A stretch of DNA of 11,136 nucleotides from Pseudomonadota bacterium (GCA_023390055.1 JAEWDP010000173.1:1-11136), one strand, 5' to 3'; shown: positions 1 to 7,348, counted from the stretch's first letter. The notes: generated by a model from the letters alone, not told the origin. Translations and numbers: made by a program.

Positions 1-349
1 GGATATTCAATGTCACTGATATGCTCGAGAAAGCTGAGGCTCATGGGGCGGACTCCTTGTTCCACCCTCTTGAATCTATTTTGCGCCGCAACGCATCAGA
101 AAAATTAACGTTTCATGATTCCGCCCTAAGACGCAATGGTGCCATGAGCGGCCCAAGGAAAGAAATAACGCGTGCGCCCCCTCGATTGCTGGTCCGGCGT
201 AGTTTGCGCCGACACATCCAGGCTGCTTTTCAATGGTTTCGCCATCCTGGCAGCAATCGATAATAGTAGCCACGTCATCGCGCACGAAGCATCCGGAACA
301 CTGCCGCTAATCGACATGTCACATCAAGCATCCAGCAATCCGAAAGCCT
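1..349. other. Intergenic or gene-poor left flank
   Basis: This stretch lies downstream of the uxuA stop codon and holds no gene I can support. A plus-strand open frame (21-263) and minus-strand open frames (76-285, 126-317) overlap each other. None has a clear ribosome binding site, a recognisable motif or a natural protein composition. An 8-bp direct repeat, AAGCATCC, occurs at 287-294 and 326-333. I see no strong hairpin with a T-tract that would terminate the uxuA operon. The region could contain decayed coding sequence, but I cannot name a parent gene. Confidence 0.5.
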
Positions 350-1552
350 CTAGTCCTTGTGCGCCAATGCTGCTGTGATCCCGCGCAATTCCGCCAGGCC
401 CTTCAGACGTCCGATCGCGGGATAGCCAGGCTGCGCACCGCGTTCCAGGTCGTTGAGGATGTCCTGGCCGTGGTCTGGCCGGAATGGAATACTGGTATCA
501 GTCCGCCCCTCGGCGCCACGTCTCTTTTCCTCACGCAAGAGGGAAGCGACAACCGCCACCATATCCGTATTGCCGGCGAGATGCTCATCTTCGAAGAAGC
601 TACAGGGCAAATCGTCGGTTTCGCGCCTCACATTGCGCAGATGTGCGAAATGAATCCAGGGGCCAAGGCGATCGATCATTCCAGGCAGATCATTATCGGC
701 CCTTGCACCCAGCGACCCGGTACAGAATGTAATCCCGCTGGCTGAAGACGCAACAGCGTCAAGCACTGCCCGCAGATCAGCCTCTGTCGACATAATACGC
801 GGCAGACCAAGCAGCGGGAATGGCGGGTCATCAGGATGACAGCATAGTCGGATACCGAGACGCTCAGCGTGAGGAACCACCATCTCCAGGAAATCCGTAA
901 GGTGTCTGCGCAGTTGGTCCGCGTCGATATCGGCATATCGATCAAGCTGTGCCTTGAGACCCTTAAGAGAAGGCTGCTGCGCGGCTCCAGGCAGACCGGC
1001 ATTGACGTTGCGTGACAATTGCCGGCGCCGTTCCTCGCTCATCGCGGCAAAACGCTGCGTTGCCTTGTCACGCAAATCTTCGCAATAGTCTGATTGCGCC
1101 GCTTTCCTCTCAAGCAGGAACAGGTCATAGGCAATGAAATCTGTCAGATCGAAACGCATTGTCGTGCCCCCATGGGGAACGCGCCACGCAAGATCTGTTC
1201 TGGTCCAGTCGAGGACCGGCATGAAATTGTAGCAGACGACGTCGATGCCTGCAGCTGCCAGGTTCTCAAGCGATGTTATGTAATTGGCGATATGATCTCG
1301 CCATTCCCCCGTCTGCGTCTTTACATCCTCCGAGACTGGCAGACTTTCCACGACTTCCCAAGCCAGGCCTGTCGATTGACCATTGGCGTTGATGGCAATT
1401 TCGCTTTGGCGTTTTTCAATCTCCGTCGATGTCCAGGTCGTGCCGTATGGCACATGGTGCAAGGCCGTCACGATTGCTTCGGCTCCGGCCTGGAGCGCAT
1501 CATCGACCGTGACCTTATCAACCGGGCCGAACCATCTCCATGTCTGTTTCAT
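350..1552 (-). CDS. uxuA: Mannonate dehydratase
   Basis: The 400-residue product matches UxuA, which removes water from D-mannonate to give 2-keto-3-deoxy-D-gluconate in the cytoplasmic hexuronate pathway. The length is normal (about 390-400). Family blocks are all present and in order: an N-terminal MKQTWRWFGP, CYNFMPVLDWTRTDL at 107-121, CCHPDDPP at 237-244, FCTGSLGA at 276-283, HFAHLRNV at 301-308, FRPDHG at 357-362 and a C-terminal GYPAIGRLKGLAELRG. The conserved His, Cys and Asp residues expected to hold the metal and substrate lie in these blocks. The start follows a GGAA ribosome site in CAGGAAATAGATC. It is the last gene of the dctP-dctQ-dctM-uxuA operon, 31 bases after dctM, so the importer probably brings in its substrate or a precursor. 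No fructuronate reductase (UxuB) or uronate isomerase gene is visible in the window. Confidence 0.95.
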   Translation of the reverse strand: MKQTWRWFGPVDKVTVDDALQAGAEAIVTALHHVPYGTTWTSTEIEKRQSEIAINANGQSTGLAWEVVESLPVSEDVKTQTGEWRDHIANYITSLENLAAAGIDVVCYNFMPVLDWTRTDLAWRVPHGGTTMRFDLTDFIAYDLFLLERKAAQSDYCEDLRDKATQRFAAMSEERRRQLSRNVNAGLPGAAQQPSLKGLKAQLDRYADIDADQLRRHLTDFLEMVVPHAERLGIRLCCHPDDPPFPLLGLPRIMSTEADLRAVLDAVASSASGITFCTGSLGARADNDLPGMIDRLGPWIHFAHLRNVRRETDDLPCSFFEDEHLAGNTDMVAVVASLLREEKRRGAEGRTDTSIPFRPDHGQDILNDLERGAQPGYPAIGRLKGLAELRGITAALAHKD

Positions 1553-1583
1553 GATCTATTTCCTGTTTCAGTCACGCAAACCT

Positions 1584-2864
1584 TCAGCCGAAAGCGAGAT
1601 TCGGGAGCCAGAGGACGAGCCCGGGAACGAAGAGAAGCAAGGCGATAAGCAAGACGACTGCGGTAATGAACGGGATGGATTCGATCGAGTATTCCTCTAT
1701 CGATACGTTCATCAGCGAGCACACTGCAAACATCGCGGATCCACTCGGCCAGGTCATGCCTCCAAGTGTGACGATTGACATCATAAGGATGCCGAAATGC
1801 ACCGGATCCATTCCGATCTGAGTGATGATTGGAACAAATATCGGCGTCAGCAGTAGCACCATGACCGTGCTGTCAAGTGCGAGGCCGGCAACAAGGAGAA
1901 AGAACAGGATCACAAGAACGATCATGTTCGGATCATTGATCCCTGACAACATCCAACCTGCCAGTTCCTGCGGAACCTGCATGTAGATGGTGGCATATCC
2001 AACCATGCCGCTCATCAAGATGATAAGCATGATGAGACCGACGTCGGATGTGGCCTGTCCGAAGCTCTTCCAGACTTCTTCCAGCGTCAATTCCCGATGC
2101 GCCCAGAAACCGATGACCAATGCGTAGACGACGGCTGCCGATCCCACTTCAGAAGGTGTAAACAGTCCACCTCGGATCGCCAGGACCAAAGCAACCGGAA
2201 AAAGGAGTGCCCACTTGGCTTCCCAGCATGCGACGGCAAGCGCCTTGAATGTGGGAGGCTCACTGTCTGCAACCACGTATTTGCGCTTCTTGGCGATGAC
2301 ATAGGTGGTGAACATCAGGACTGCCATCATCAAGATGCCGGGAATGATACCTGCCAGAAACAGCCGCCCTATCGAAACGTTTCCGACAAACCCATAAAGG
2401 ATGAGGCCGATTGAGGGTGGGATCGTGGCAGTGATCAGCGAGCCCACGGCAATTGCCGTGGCGGAAAAGCCCTTGCCGTAGCCCTTTGCGACCATCGTTG
2501 GTCCAAGGATGCGCGCTTCCATGGCTGCGTCTGCGACGGCTGAGCCGGATACACCACCCATGAGCGTCGACAAAACGATCGCAACTTGCGCCAGGCCGCC
2601 GGACATCCAGCCAACAGAAATGAGGGCGACCTTGAGCAGACGTGCAGTGATGCCACTCGCATTCATGAGGTGACCCGCAAGCACGAAGAATGGTACGGCC
2701 AACAGCGGGAAGCTCTGGCTCATCGATGCAATCTTCTGAACGCCGATAGACATCGGCATGCCAGCGGTCGTCACGAAGAAAACGAAACCCGCAATACCTG
2801 TTGCAAACGCAACCGGCATGCCGACAACCATTAAAACAACAAAAACAATCGTAATCAGCAGCAT
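1584..2864 (-). CDS. dctM: TRAP transporter large permease, DctM family
   Basis: This 426-residue, very hydrophobic protein is the large membrane subunit of a tripartite ATP-independent periplasmic (TRAP) transporter. It is the ion-coupled translocation channel of the inner membrane. The length and sequence fit the DctM family: an N-terminal segment with VVLMVVGMPVAFATGIAGF, a block reading SGVSG-like (GGVSGSAVADAAMEA, about residues 98-112), many predicted membrane helices, and the C-terminal GGMTWPSGSAMFAVCSL region. It starts one base after the dctQ stop (TGA-T-ATG), so translation of the two permease subunits is probably coupled; no strong ribosome site precedes it. The transported compound cannot be read from this subunit. 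The downstream uxuA suggests a hexuronate or aldonate such as mannonate. Confidence 0.95.
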   Translation of the reverse strand: MLLITIVFVVLMVVGMPVAFATGIAGFVFFVTTAGMPMSIGVQKIASMSQSFPLLAVPFFVLAGHLMNASGITARLLKVALISVGWMSGGLAQVAIVLSTLMGGVSGSAVADAAMEARILGPTMVAKGYGKGFSATAIAVGSLITATIPPSIGLILYGFVGNVSIGRLFLAGIIPGILMMAVLMFTTYVIAKKRKYVVADSEPPTFKALAVACWEAKWALLFPVALVLAIRGGLFTPSEVGSAAVVYALVIGFWAHRELTLEEVWKSFGQATSDVGLIMLIILMSGMVGYATIYMQVPQELAGWMLSGINDPNMIVLVILFFLLVAGLALDSTVMVLLLTPIFVPIITQIGMDPVHFGILMMSIVTLGGMTWPSGSAMFAVCSLMNVSIEEYSIESIPFITAVVLLIALLLFVPGLVLWLPNLAFG

Positions 2865-2865
2865 A

Positions 2866-3387
2866 TCACAGTTCCAGTGTTGGCGCAGATGCGTCCATCT
2901 CGGCTTGCGTGCGGTTATAGATAAGAAGCTCCTGCTCGCGTCCGCGAAATGCCCGGACGATATTCATGACGATGGTCGACGCGATGAGGAGGCAGCCGGC
3001 CGGCACAGAAATCGTCACCCACGCGTATGAAAGCGTGCTGTCTCCGAAGGTCCGTTCACGATTGAGCCAAGTCAGATTCCAGCCTTCGACGACGAGGATC
3101 GCCAGGAATATCAAGATGACGATGCAGCAGATCAGTTCGAGCCAGAAACGATGTTGATATGCAAGGCGCGCCGATAGCACTTCCATGCCCAGATGCCCCT
3201 TCTCTCGCATTGCCTTGTTGGAACCGATGAAACACAGCCAGATGAACAGCAACTGCGCCATGTCGATTGACCAGATCAACGGGTAACCGAAAAACCGCGT
3301 GATTGAGGCAACGAACACGAGAGCCGTGATACCACCGAGCAAAGCGACGCATATCGCCAGTTCGAGTTGAACGAGACGCTTGAGCAT
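2866..3387 (-). CDS. dctQ: TRAP transporter small permease, DctQ family
   Basis: The 173-residue product has the size and pattern of DctQ, the small four-helix membrane subunit that pairs with DctM. Hydrophobic segments lie near residues 8-32, 43-58, 84-104 and 124-146. The second is followed by GSNKAMREKGHLGMEVL, which resembles the family block containing the conserved (R/K)xGxHxxxD/E region. The start is supported by a CGGAG ribosome site about 8 bases upstream. The gene lies between dctP and dctM in the usual P-Q-M order. A hairpin lies in the 54-base gap between it and dctP and may set the relative output of binding protein and permease. The C-terminal tail after the last helix is polar and cytoplasmic in appearance. 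Confidence 0.92.
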   Translation of the reverse strand: MLKRLVQLELAICVALLGGITALVFVASITRFFGYPLIWSIDMAQLLFIWLCFIGSNKAMREKGHLGMEVLSARLAYQHRFWLELICCIVILIFLAILVVEGWNLTWLNRERTFGDSTLSYAWVTISVPAGCLLIASTIVMNIVRAFRGREQELLIYNRTQAEMDASAPTLEL

Positions 3388-3408
3388 TAATGTCTCCGAG
3401 AGGAAATG

Positions 3409-3434
3409 GAGACGGGCAGATTGTGGCCCGTCTC
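3409..3434 (-). promoter_or_regulatory. Intercistronic hairpin between dctP and dctQ
   Basis: A perfect 9-bp inverted repeat, GAGACGGGC and GCCCGTCTC, surrounds an 8-base loop. It falls wholly within the gap between the dctP stop (3442) and the dctQ start (3387). No T-run follows on the minus strand, so a fully efficient intrinsic terminator is unlikely. In binding-protein-dependent transport operons such hairpins are known to stabilise the upstream mRNA or partly attenuate readthrough, giving more binding protein than permease. That role here is inferred. Confidence 0.75.
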
Positions 3435-3441
3435 ACGGATT

Positions 3442-4416
3442 TCAGTTGCCGGTGATGGCCTGCAATTCGTCACGCAGGGCACTGTAACCAAGCGTCTCGT
3501 AGACGCCCGCAGTCGCCTCCTTGAACGGCGTGACGTCAATTTCATTGACAGTCATTCCGGCAGCTACCAGTTCAGCTTCGATCTCTTTCAAGGAATCTTC
3601 GGTGCCATGGGAAGCGATATCACCGGCCTTCAGCGCCTCGTCGCGCAGTATGGTCTGCAACTCGGCAGGCAGGCTGTCGAACCATGGGGCGGATGTAACC
3701 AGGCCGGTGATCAGATTGATGTGGCCGGTTTTCGTCAATACTGTCGTCACCTCGGAAAGCTTGGCGCCAAGTCCTGCCGGAAGCTGCGCCTCGACGGAAT
3801 CAATAACCCGCTGCTCAAGTCCCGAATAGACTTCGGCAAATGGCATCGGGGTCGGAACGGCACCCATCGCGCTAATCGTCTCTACCCAGACTGGCGCGCC
3901 GGGCGTCCGCATCCGGTTGCCCGACAGATCGTCCGGTGTCTTCACTTCAGTGTTTGTCCACAGGTGCCGTTCACCCTGCCACCAATTGAAAGAAAGGACC
4001 TGGTGGCCGGATGCGTCGTGGAGCTTCTTCACCCACTCCTCGAACTTGTCCGACACGACAACTTTGCGGATCCCGTCATAACCGGATGCCAGATAGGGAG
4101 CGCCCAGAACACCAAATTCATTGACAAAGGCCGCCAGACGACCGCCGTCGACGACAACTGCAACTGGCGCTCCTGCGCGAGCCTGTTCAAGCACGTCCTC
4201 GTCGCTTCCGAGCTGCGAATTCGGGAAGAGTTTGACCTCGATTGCCCCGTCAGAAGCAGTTGCAACATTGTCGCGGAATGCTTCCAGGCCCTTGTAGAGC
4301 GGATCGGAGGTCGTGAGCGCGGTATTAACGCTCAAGGTATAATCTGCCGACAAGGCAGGCGAAGCCGCCACGATAGCTCCGACAGCAATAGATGAAACAA
4401 GTGCGATGAATTTCAT
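3442..4416 (-). CDS. dctP: TRAP transporter substrate-binding protein, DctP family
   Basis: This periplasmic binding protein captures the ligand and hands it to DctQM. I place the start at 4416, not at the upstream ATG at 4464, because the 4416 ATG follows a GGGAGGAT ribosome site and opens directly into a signal peptide (MKFIALVSSIAVGAIVAASP, cleavage likely after ALSA, residue 23). The mature protein gives a 324-residue precursor, normal for the family. The block GNRMRTPGAPVW includes Arg170, in the position of the conserved arginine that pairs with the ligand carboxylate. Arg150 in WWQGERHLW lies 20 residues before it, the same spacing as the two ligand-contacting arginines of SiaP. The block MPFAEVYSGLEQRVIDSVE is typical of DctP. 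It is the first gene of the operon and diverges from a GntR regulator. A sugar acid ligand is likely from context. Confidence 0.95.
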   Translation of the reverse strand: MKFIALVSSIAVGAIVAASPALSADYTLSVNTALTTSDPLYKGLEAFRDNVATASDGAIEVKLFPNSQLGSDEDVLEQARAGAPVAVVVDGGRLAAFVNEFGVLGAPYLASGYDGIRKVVVSDKFEEWVKKLHDASGHQVLSFNWWQGERHLWTNTEVKTPDDLSGNRMRTPGAPVWVETISAMGAVPTPMPFAEVYSGLEQRVIDSVEAQLPAGLGAKLSEVTTVLTKTGHINLITGLVTSAPWFDSLPAELQTILRDEALKAGDIASHGTEDSLKEIEAELVAAGMTVNEIDVTPFKEATAGVYETLGYSALRDELQAITGN

Positions 4417-4494
4417 GATTATCCTCCCTGATGAATGATGGCCAGGCCTCCAGCCTCTTTGCAAGACTAGTATGGTAGTATATAGAAAGTCAAC
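4417..4494. promoter_or_regulatory. Divergent dctP / gntR control region
   Basis: These 78 bases separate divergent dctP and the GntR gene. Near the GntR start lies the direct repeat TAGTAT-GG-TAGTAT (4468-4481), followed by ATAG. The wider stretch also has imperfect inverted symmetry (CTAGTAT against TATATAG). A minus-strand TTGACT (complement of 4488-4493) could be a -35 element for dctP, but no good -10 sits at the right distance. Binding of the adjacent GntR protein here is the natural inference; neither promoter can be fixed from sequence alone. Confidence 0.45.
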
Positions 4495-5205
4495 ATGGTG
4501 ACGAACTTAAAGCTAAACACACTGCCGAATGACATCGCCCTTGCACGCCAGACCAGCATTGGTGGCCGCGTCTATCAGGTCCTTCGCGATGCGATCGTTC
4601 AATTGCAATTGCGTCCTGGCAACAATCTTTCAGAAGCAGAAATCGCCAGCCAACTGGGGGTATCACGTCAACCGGTGCGCGAAGCCTTTATCAAGCTGAG
4701 CGAAGCCGGTCTCGTCGAAATCCGTCCGCAGCGAGGGACTTTCGTTCGATTGATTTCGATGCAGGAAGTTGAAAATGCCCAATTCCTGCGTGAAGCGATC
4801 GAAGTTGCAGTCGTGCGCAAGGCATCACAGTTGGCATCGCAACAGAGCATTTCACAGCTTCGCGAGATTATCGAACAACAGCACATCGCAGCTGCAAAAG
4901 GCGATCACTCCGGTTTCCTGAGATTGGATGAAGGTTATCATCAAGCAATCGCCGGAAGTGCCAACTGTGACGATGCATGGCGGGTTCTTGACAGCCTGAA
5001 AGCGCAGATGGACCGAGTCCGCTATCTGTCCCTGCCGCAGGCCACACCATTGGAAGTCATCATCGATCAGCATGCCAGGATTGTGGACGCCATCGAAGCA
5101 GGTCTGCCTGACGACGCGGAAGCGGCAATGCATGTTCATCTTCGAGAAATTCTCAAATCACTGCCCAAGCTGGCCGAAGAGGAAACAAACTTCTTCGCAG
5201 ACTGA
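4495..5205 (+). CDS. GntR-family transcriptional regulator, FCD subfamily
   Basis: The 236-residue product is a DNA-binding regulator of the FadR/FCD branch of GntR. The winged helix-turn-helix occupies about residues 22-86, with LSEAEIASQLGVSRQPVREA (45-64) as the recognition segment and PQRGTFV (78-84) as the wing. The C-terminal FCD domain (about 95-225) keeps the metal/ligand set Asp145, His149, His193 and His215. These proteins usually release DNA when they bind a small carboxylic acid. Its divergent position 78 bases from dctP makes it the likely local regulator of the TRAP-uxuA operon, with a hexuronate-pathway intermediate as possible effector. The start has only a weak GAAAG site. 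A GTG one codon downstream is an alternative. The effector cannot be predicted from sequence. Confidence 0.9.
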   Translation: MVTNLKLNTLPNDIALARQTSIGGRVYQVLRDAIVQLQLRPGNNLSEAEIASQLGVSRQPVREAFIKLSEAGLVEIRPQRGTFVRLISMQEVENAQFLREAIEVAVVRKASQLASQQSISQLREIIEQQHIAAAKGDHSGFLRLDEGYHQAIAGSANCDDAWRVLDSLKAQMDRVRYLSLPQATPLEVIIDQHARIVDAIEAGLPDDAEAAMHVHLREILKSLPKLAEEETNFFAD

Positions 5206-5436
5206 TTACATCAAGCAGTCAGTCACGCCCGATCGATACCTGACCTGCAACGACCGTGTTTCTTGAATGCAGGCATGCATGGGGACATCGCGCTCAAAGC
5301 CATTGCGAATGATGGACATTCGGCTTGCATCGAATATGGCGCCCACCAGCAAGCACTGCCGCCATTCACCGTCGGCAATAGAGACGCCGTCGCATGACGG
5401 TGTCGAACCATGACTGGGATAGATTCTTAATATTTG
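5206..5436 (-). other. Start-less open frame, possible gene remnant
   Basis: A minus-strand frame stays open for 76 codons between stops. It reads, in part, CDGVSIADGEWRQCLLVGAI followed by FDASRMSIIRNGFERDVPMH. There is no ATG in the first half and no ribosome site. The first ATG would give only 37 residues, ending TDCLM. The amino acid mix looks more protein-like than the other shadow frames, which is the only reason to list it. I do not recognise a family. It may be the tail of a decayed gene or simply a chance opening. Confidence 0.2.
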
Positions 5437-5456
5437 TTATGATGATCTCCTATTCC

Positions 5457-5479
5457 CTTGACATATATAGCCAATCAAG
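5457..5479 (+). promoter_or_regulatory. Promoter/operator-like palindrome upstream of the kinase
   Basis: CTTGA and TCAAG form 5-bp arms of a 23-base palindrome. Inside it, TTGAC-N7-GCCAA (5458-5474) is a second, nearly symmetrical pair. The sequence contains a perfect -35 hexamer TTGACA (5458-5463), 55-60 bases before the kinase start. The best -10 at 17-18 bases (around 5481-5487) is poor. A palindrome overlapping a -35 box is what a GntR/FCD repressor site would look like; the second gene of this operon encodes such a protein, so autoregulation is inferred. Confidence 0.45.
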
Positions 5480-5517
5480 ACGATGAAAGGTAACAACAGC
5501 TTTTCGGATGAAGATGA

Positions 5518-6546
5518 ATGCTTGCCATTATTGCCGATGATCTGACAGGGGCGCTCGATTCCGCAGCTCCCTTTGCGGGCCGTGGGCTACTTACGGAACT
5601 GGCTCTTCAACCGGAGGCCATCAACGCCGCGCTGGTTCACAAGCCCGAAGTCCTTTCGATCAATACCGGCTCACGCGAAATGCTTGCCGAAGCCGCAGGA
5701 AATACAATCCGGACCGTATTATCGTTACTTCCTGACGGGACGACAATCTTCAAGAAGGTGGATTCCCGCCTCAAGGGCAATATCGTCAGCGAGATGGAGG
5801 CGATACCATTCCAATCCGCCCTGGTTGCACCGGGCATTCCCGATTTCGGGCGCATCGTAAGGTCCGGTCATCTCCAGGGTTTTGGTGTGGATATGCCAAT
5901 TCAGGTCGCGGACAGGCTCGGCCACCACAGCAAGCGCTGCCATATTCCCGATACGCTGGATCACCAACAGATGCTCGCCGCACTTTGCCGGGCACAGGCC
6001 GATGGCATGGATTTTCTGGTCGGGGCACGGGGACTTGCCGAGGCACTTGCCCAGAAGATGACTGGCAGAACGGATGGCAAGCCGGCTCAGATCCCAGCAG
6101 GTCCAGCACTTTTTGTGATCGGCTCACGCGATCCGATCACGTTGGCACAGGTGGATGAGGCGAGGTATTGCCGTGATCTGCAATACCTTGCCGCACCGAA
6201 TGGAAGTCTTTTACACGAGGCAAGCTCACCGTTTGCCCTCAGGATTGTGCAAGCAACACCCGGAGACAACCCGGCCACACCTGAAGAGGTCTCGCAAAAT
6301 CTCGCAAGAAGTGTCCAGCCGCAATTGACACGACCGGTACGGACATTGCTTCTTTCGGGCGGCGCCACGGCCGAAGCGGTATTGCTGGCATTGGGGATAT
6401 CGAGAATGCGACTTGGTGGAGAATGTCTTCCAGGGCTCGGGCTTGCTCATTCCCAAGGCTATTGCATCATTGCAAAATCGGGCGGCTTCGGGCAACGGGA
6501 TACATTGAAAACCTTAGCAAACATGATCCTTGAGAGGATGGGATGA
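5518..6546 (+). CDS. dtnK: Four-carbon acid sugar kinase (DUF1537), probable D-threonate kinase
   Basis: The product belongs to the DUF1537 kinase family, which phosphorylates four-carbon acid sugars such as D-threonate, erythronate or 3-oxo-tetronate at O4. Visible family marks are IADDLTGALDSA (5-16), KKVDSRLKGN (79-88), the C-terminal glycine-rich SGGATAEAVLLALG (280-293) and KSGGFG (320-325) for nucleotide binding. At 342 residues it is shorter than the usual roughly 400-430; the central region after APGIPDFGR looks contracted, but the catalytic blocks remain. The D-threonate assignment rests on the PdxA2 gene nearby and the absence of OtnC, OtnI and LtnD genes in the window, so another tetronate is possible. 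The ribosome site is weak (GGATGAAG). It is the first gene of a two-gene unit with a GntR regulator. Confidence 0.85.
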   Translation: MLAIIADDLTGALDSAAPFAGRGLLTELALQPEAINAALVHKPEVLSINTGSREMLAEAAGNTIRTVLSLLPDGTTIFKKVDSRLKGNIVSEMEAIPFQSALVAPGIPDFGRIVRSGHLQGFGVDMPIQVADRLGHHSKRCHIPDTLDHQQMLAALCRAQADGMDFLVGARGLAEALAQKMTGRTDGKPAQIPAGPALFVIGSRDPITLAQVDEARYCRDLQYLAAPNGSLLHEASSPFALRIVQATPGDNPATPEEVSQNLARSVQPQLTRPVRTLLLSGGATAEAVLLALGISRMRLGGECLPGLGLAHSQGYCIIAKSGGFGQRDTLKTLANMILERMG

Positions 6547-6549
6547 AAA

Positions 6550-7257
6550 ATGGGGCTGGAAACCGGAACATCGCGAAAGGGCCTTCCCGACGTCGTTTTC
6601 GAACGAATGCTGCGCGCCATAAAGTCCGGCGCCTATCAGCCTGACGAGCGACTTCCAACCGAACATGACCTGGCTGCAGAATTCGAGGTCTCCCGGCCAA
6701 TCATCCGTGAGGCTTTAAGGCGCCTGCGTGAACAGGGCTTGATCTATTCGCGACGCGGCGCCGGAAGTTTCGTCCGGGCAACTGGCCTGAAAGAACCGCT
6801 TGGCTTCGGGCAGCTCGAGAATATTGCCGATCTGCTCAACTGTTACGAGTTCCGCCTGACCCTCGAACCTGCTGCAGCCGCAGCCGCAGCCACCCGCCAC
6901 GATGCCGACAGCATGACGGACATTCGCCGCGCACTCGATCTGATGCGAGATGCCACCAACAGGCAATCACATCGGGAAGATGCCGACTTCCAGTTTCACC
7001 TGGCCATCGCGCGAGCCGCTCAAAACAACTACTTCTCCACCGCAATGGAAGCGCTCAAGGAACATATCGCCGTCGGCATGAAGTTTCACGGCGTATCTGT
7101 ACGAAGAGAAGTTGCGGGCCTGATGCGCGTCTTCAATGAGCACGAGGCAATCGCTGAAGCAATTGAAACAGGCGACGCACTGGCCGCCCGTCAGTTAATG
7201 CATGATCATCTGACCGGATCCCGGGACCGTCTGTTTTCTTCCTCGCACAGGGTATGA
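6550..7257 (+). CDS. GntR-family transcriptional regulator, FCD subfamily (second)
   Basis: This 235-residue protein has a winged helix-turn-helix at about residues 12-78 (LPTEHDLAAEFEVSRPIIRE at 35-54, SRRGAGSFV wing) and an FCD effector domain at about 95-225. The likely metal/ligand residues are Asp146, His150, His198 and His220. It starts three bases after the kinase stop, behind GAGAGGATGGGATG, so the two are co-transcribed. It differs substantially from the other GntR protein in the window and is not a recent duplicate. A run of seven alanines (108-114), encoded by GCT followed by three GCAGCC units, lies in the first FCD helix. By position it probably controls its own operon and perhaps the convergent pdxA2 operon in response to an acid sugar or sugar phosphate; this is inference. 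Confidence 0.9.
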   Translation: MGLETGTSRKGLPDVVFERMLRAIKSGAYQPDERLPTEHDLAAEFEVSRPIIREALRRLREQGLIYSRRGAGSFVRATGLKEPLGFGQLENIADLLNCYEFRLTLEPAAAAAAATRHDADSMTDIRRALDLMRDATNRQSHREDADFQFHLAIARAAQNNYFSTAMEALKEHIAVGMKFHGVSVRREVAGLMRVFNEHEAIAEAIETGDALAARQLMHDHLTGSRDRLFSSSHRV

Positions 7258-7325
7258 GAAAAAGACTTCGACAGCCGCCAACCCGGGAAGTTTAGCACGT
7301 GCAACCACATAGACGTTCCGACAAG

Positions 7326-7348
7326 AAGGCCGCCTACAAGGCGGCCTT
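7326..7348. terminator. Hairpin between convergent operons, probable terminator
   Basis: AAGGCCGCC and GGCGGCCTT form a perfect 9-bp GC-rich stem with loop TACAA. It overlaps the last codons and stop of the minus-strand alcohol dehydrogenase and lies 69 bases past the plus-strand GntR stop. Position between converging genes suggests a shared terminator. Neither strand has a real T-tract after the stem, so it may work weakly or instead protect mRNA ends. Confidence 0.6.

Larger units (their letters stand above)
5206..5517. other. Intergenic region before the acid-sugar kinase
   Basis: This 312-base stretch separates the first GntR gene from the kinase. A weak 5-bp inverted repeat (GACTG/CAGTC, 5200-5220) overlaps the GntR stop codon and has no T-run. 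Most of the left part is a start-less open frame on the minus strand, described separately. The right part (about 5420-5480) is AT-rich and holds the probable kinase promoter/operator. I see no RNA gene or riboswitch-like fold. Confidence 0.5.

Noticed and set aside
1..349. Possible insertion-sequence or gene remnant
   Set aside because: I could not find terminal inverted repeats, a target duplication or any recognisable transposase segment, only overlapping unsupported open frames.
1094..1778. Overlapping plus-strand open frames antisense to uxuA and the end of dctM
   Set aside because: They lie opposite conserved coding sequence and show no domain; typical antisense shadows in GC-rich coding DNA.
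3406..4395. Long plus-strand open frame of 329 codons antisense to dctP
   Set aside because: It is the mirror of a well-supported DctP gene, has no ribosome site, and its Arg/Cys/Gln-rich composition matches no family.
4417..4464. Upstream ATG at 4464 as the dctP start
   Set aside because: It would place 16 polar residues before a clean signal peptide, whereas the ATG at 4416 has a strong ribosome site at the right distance.
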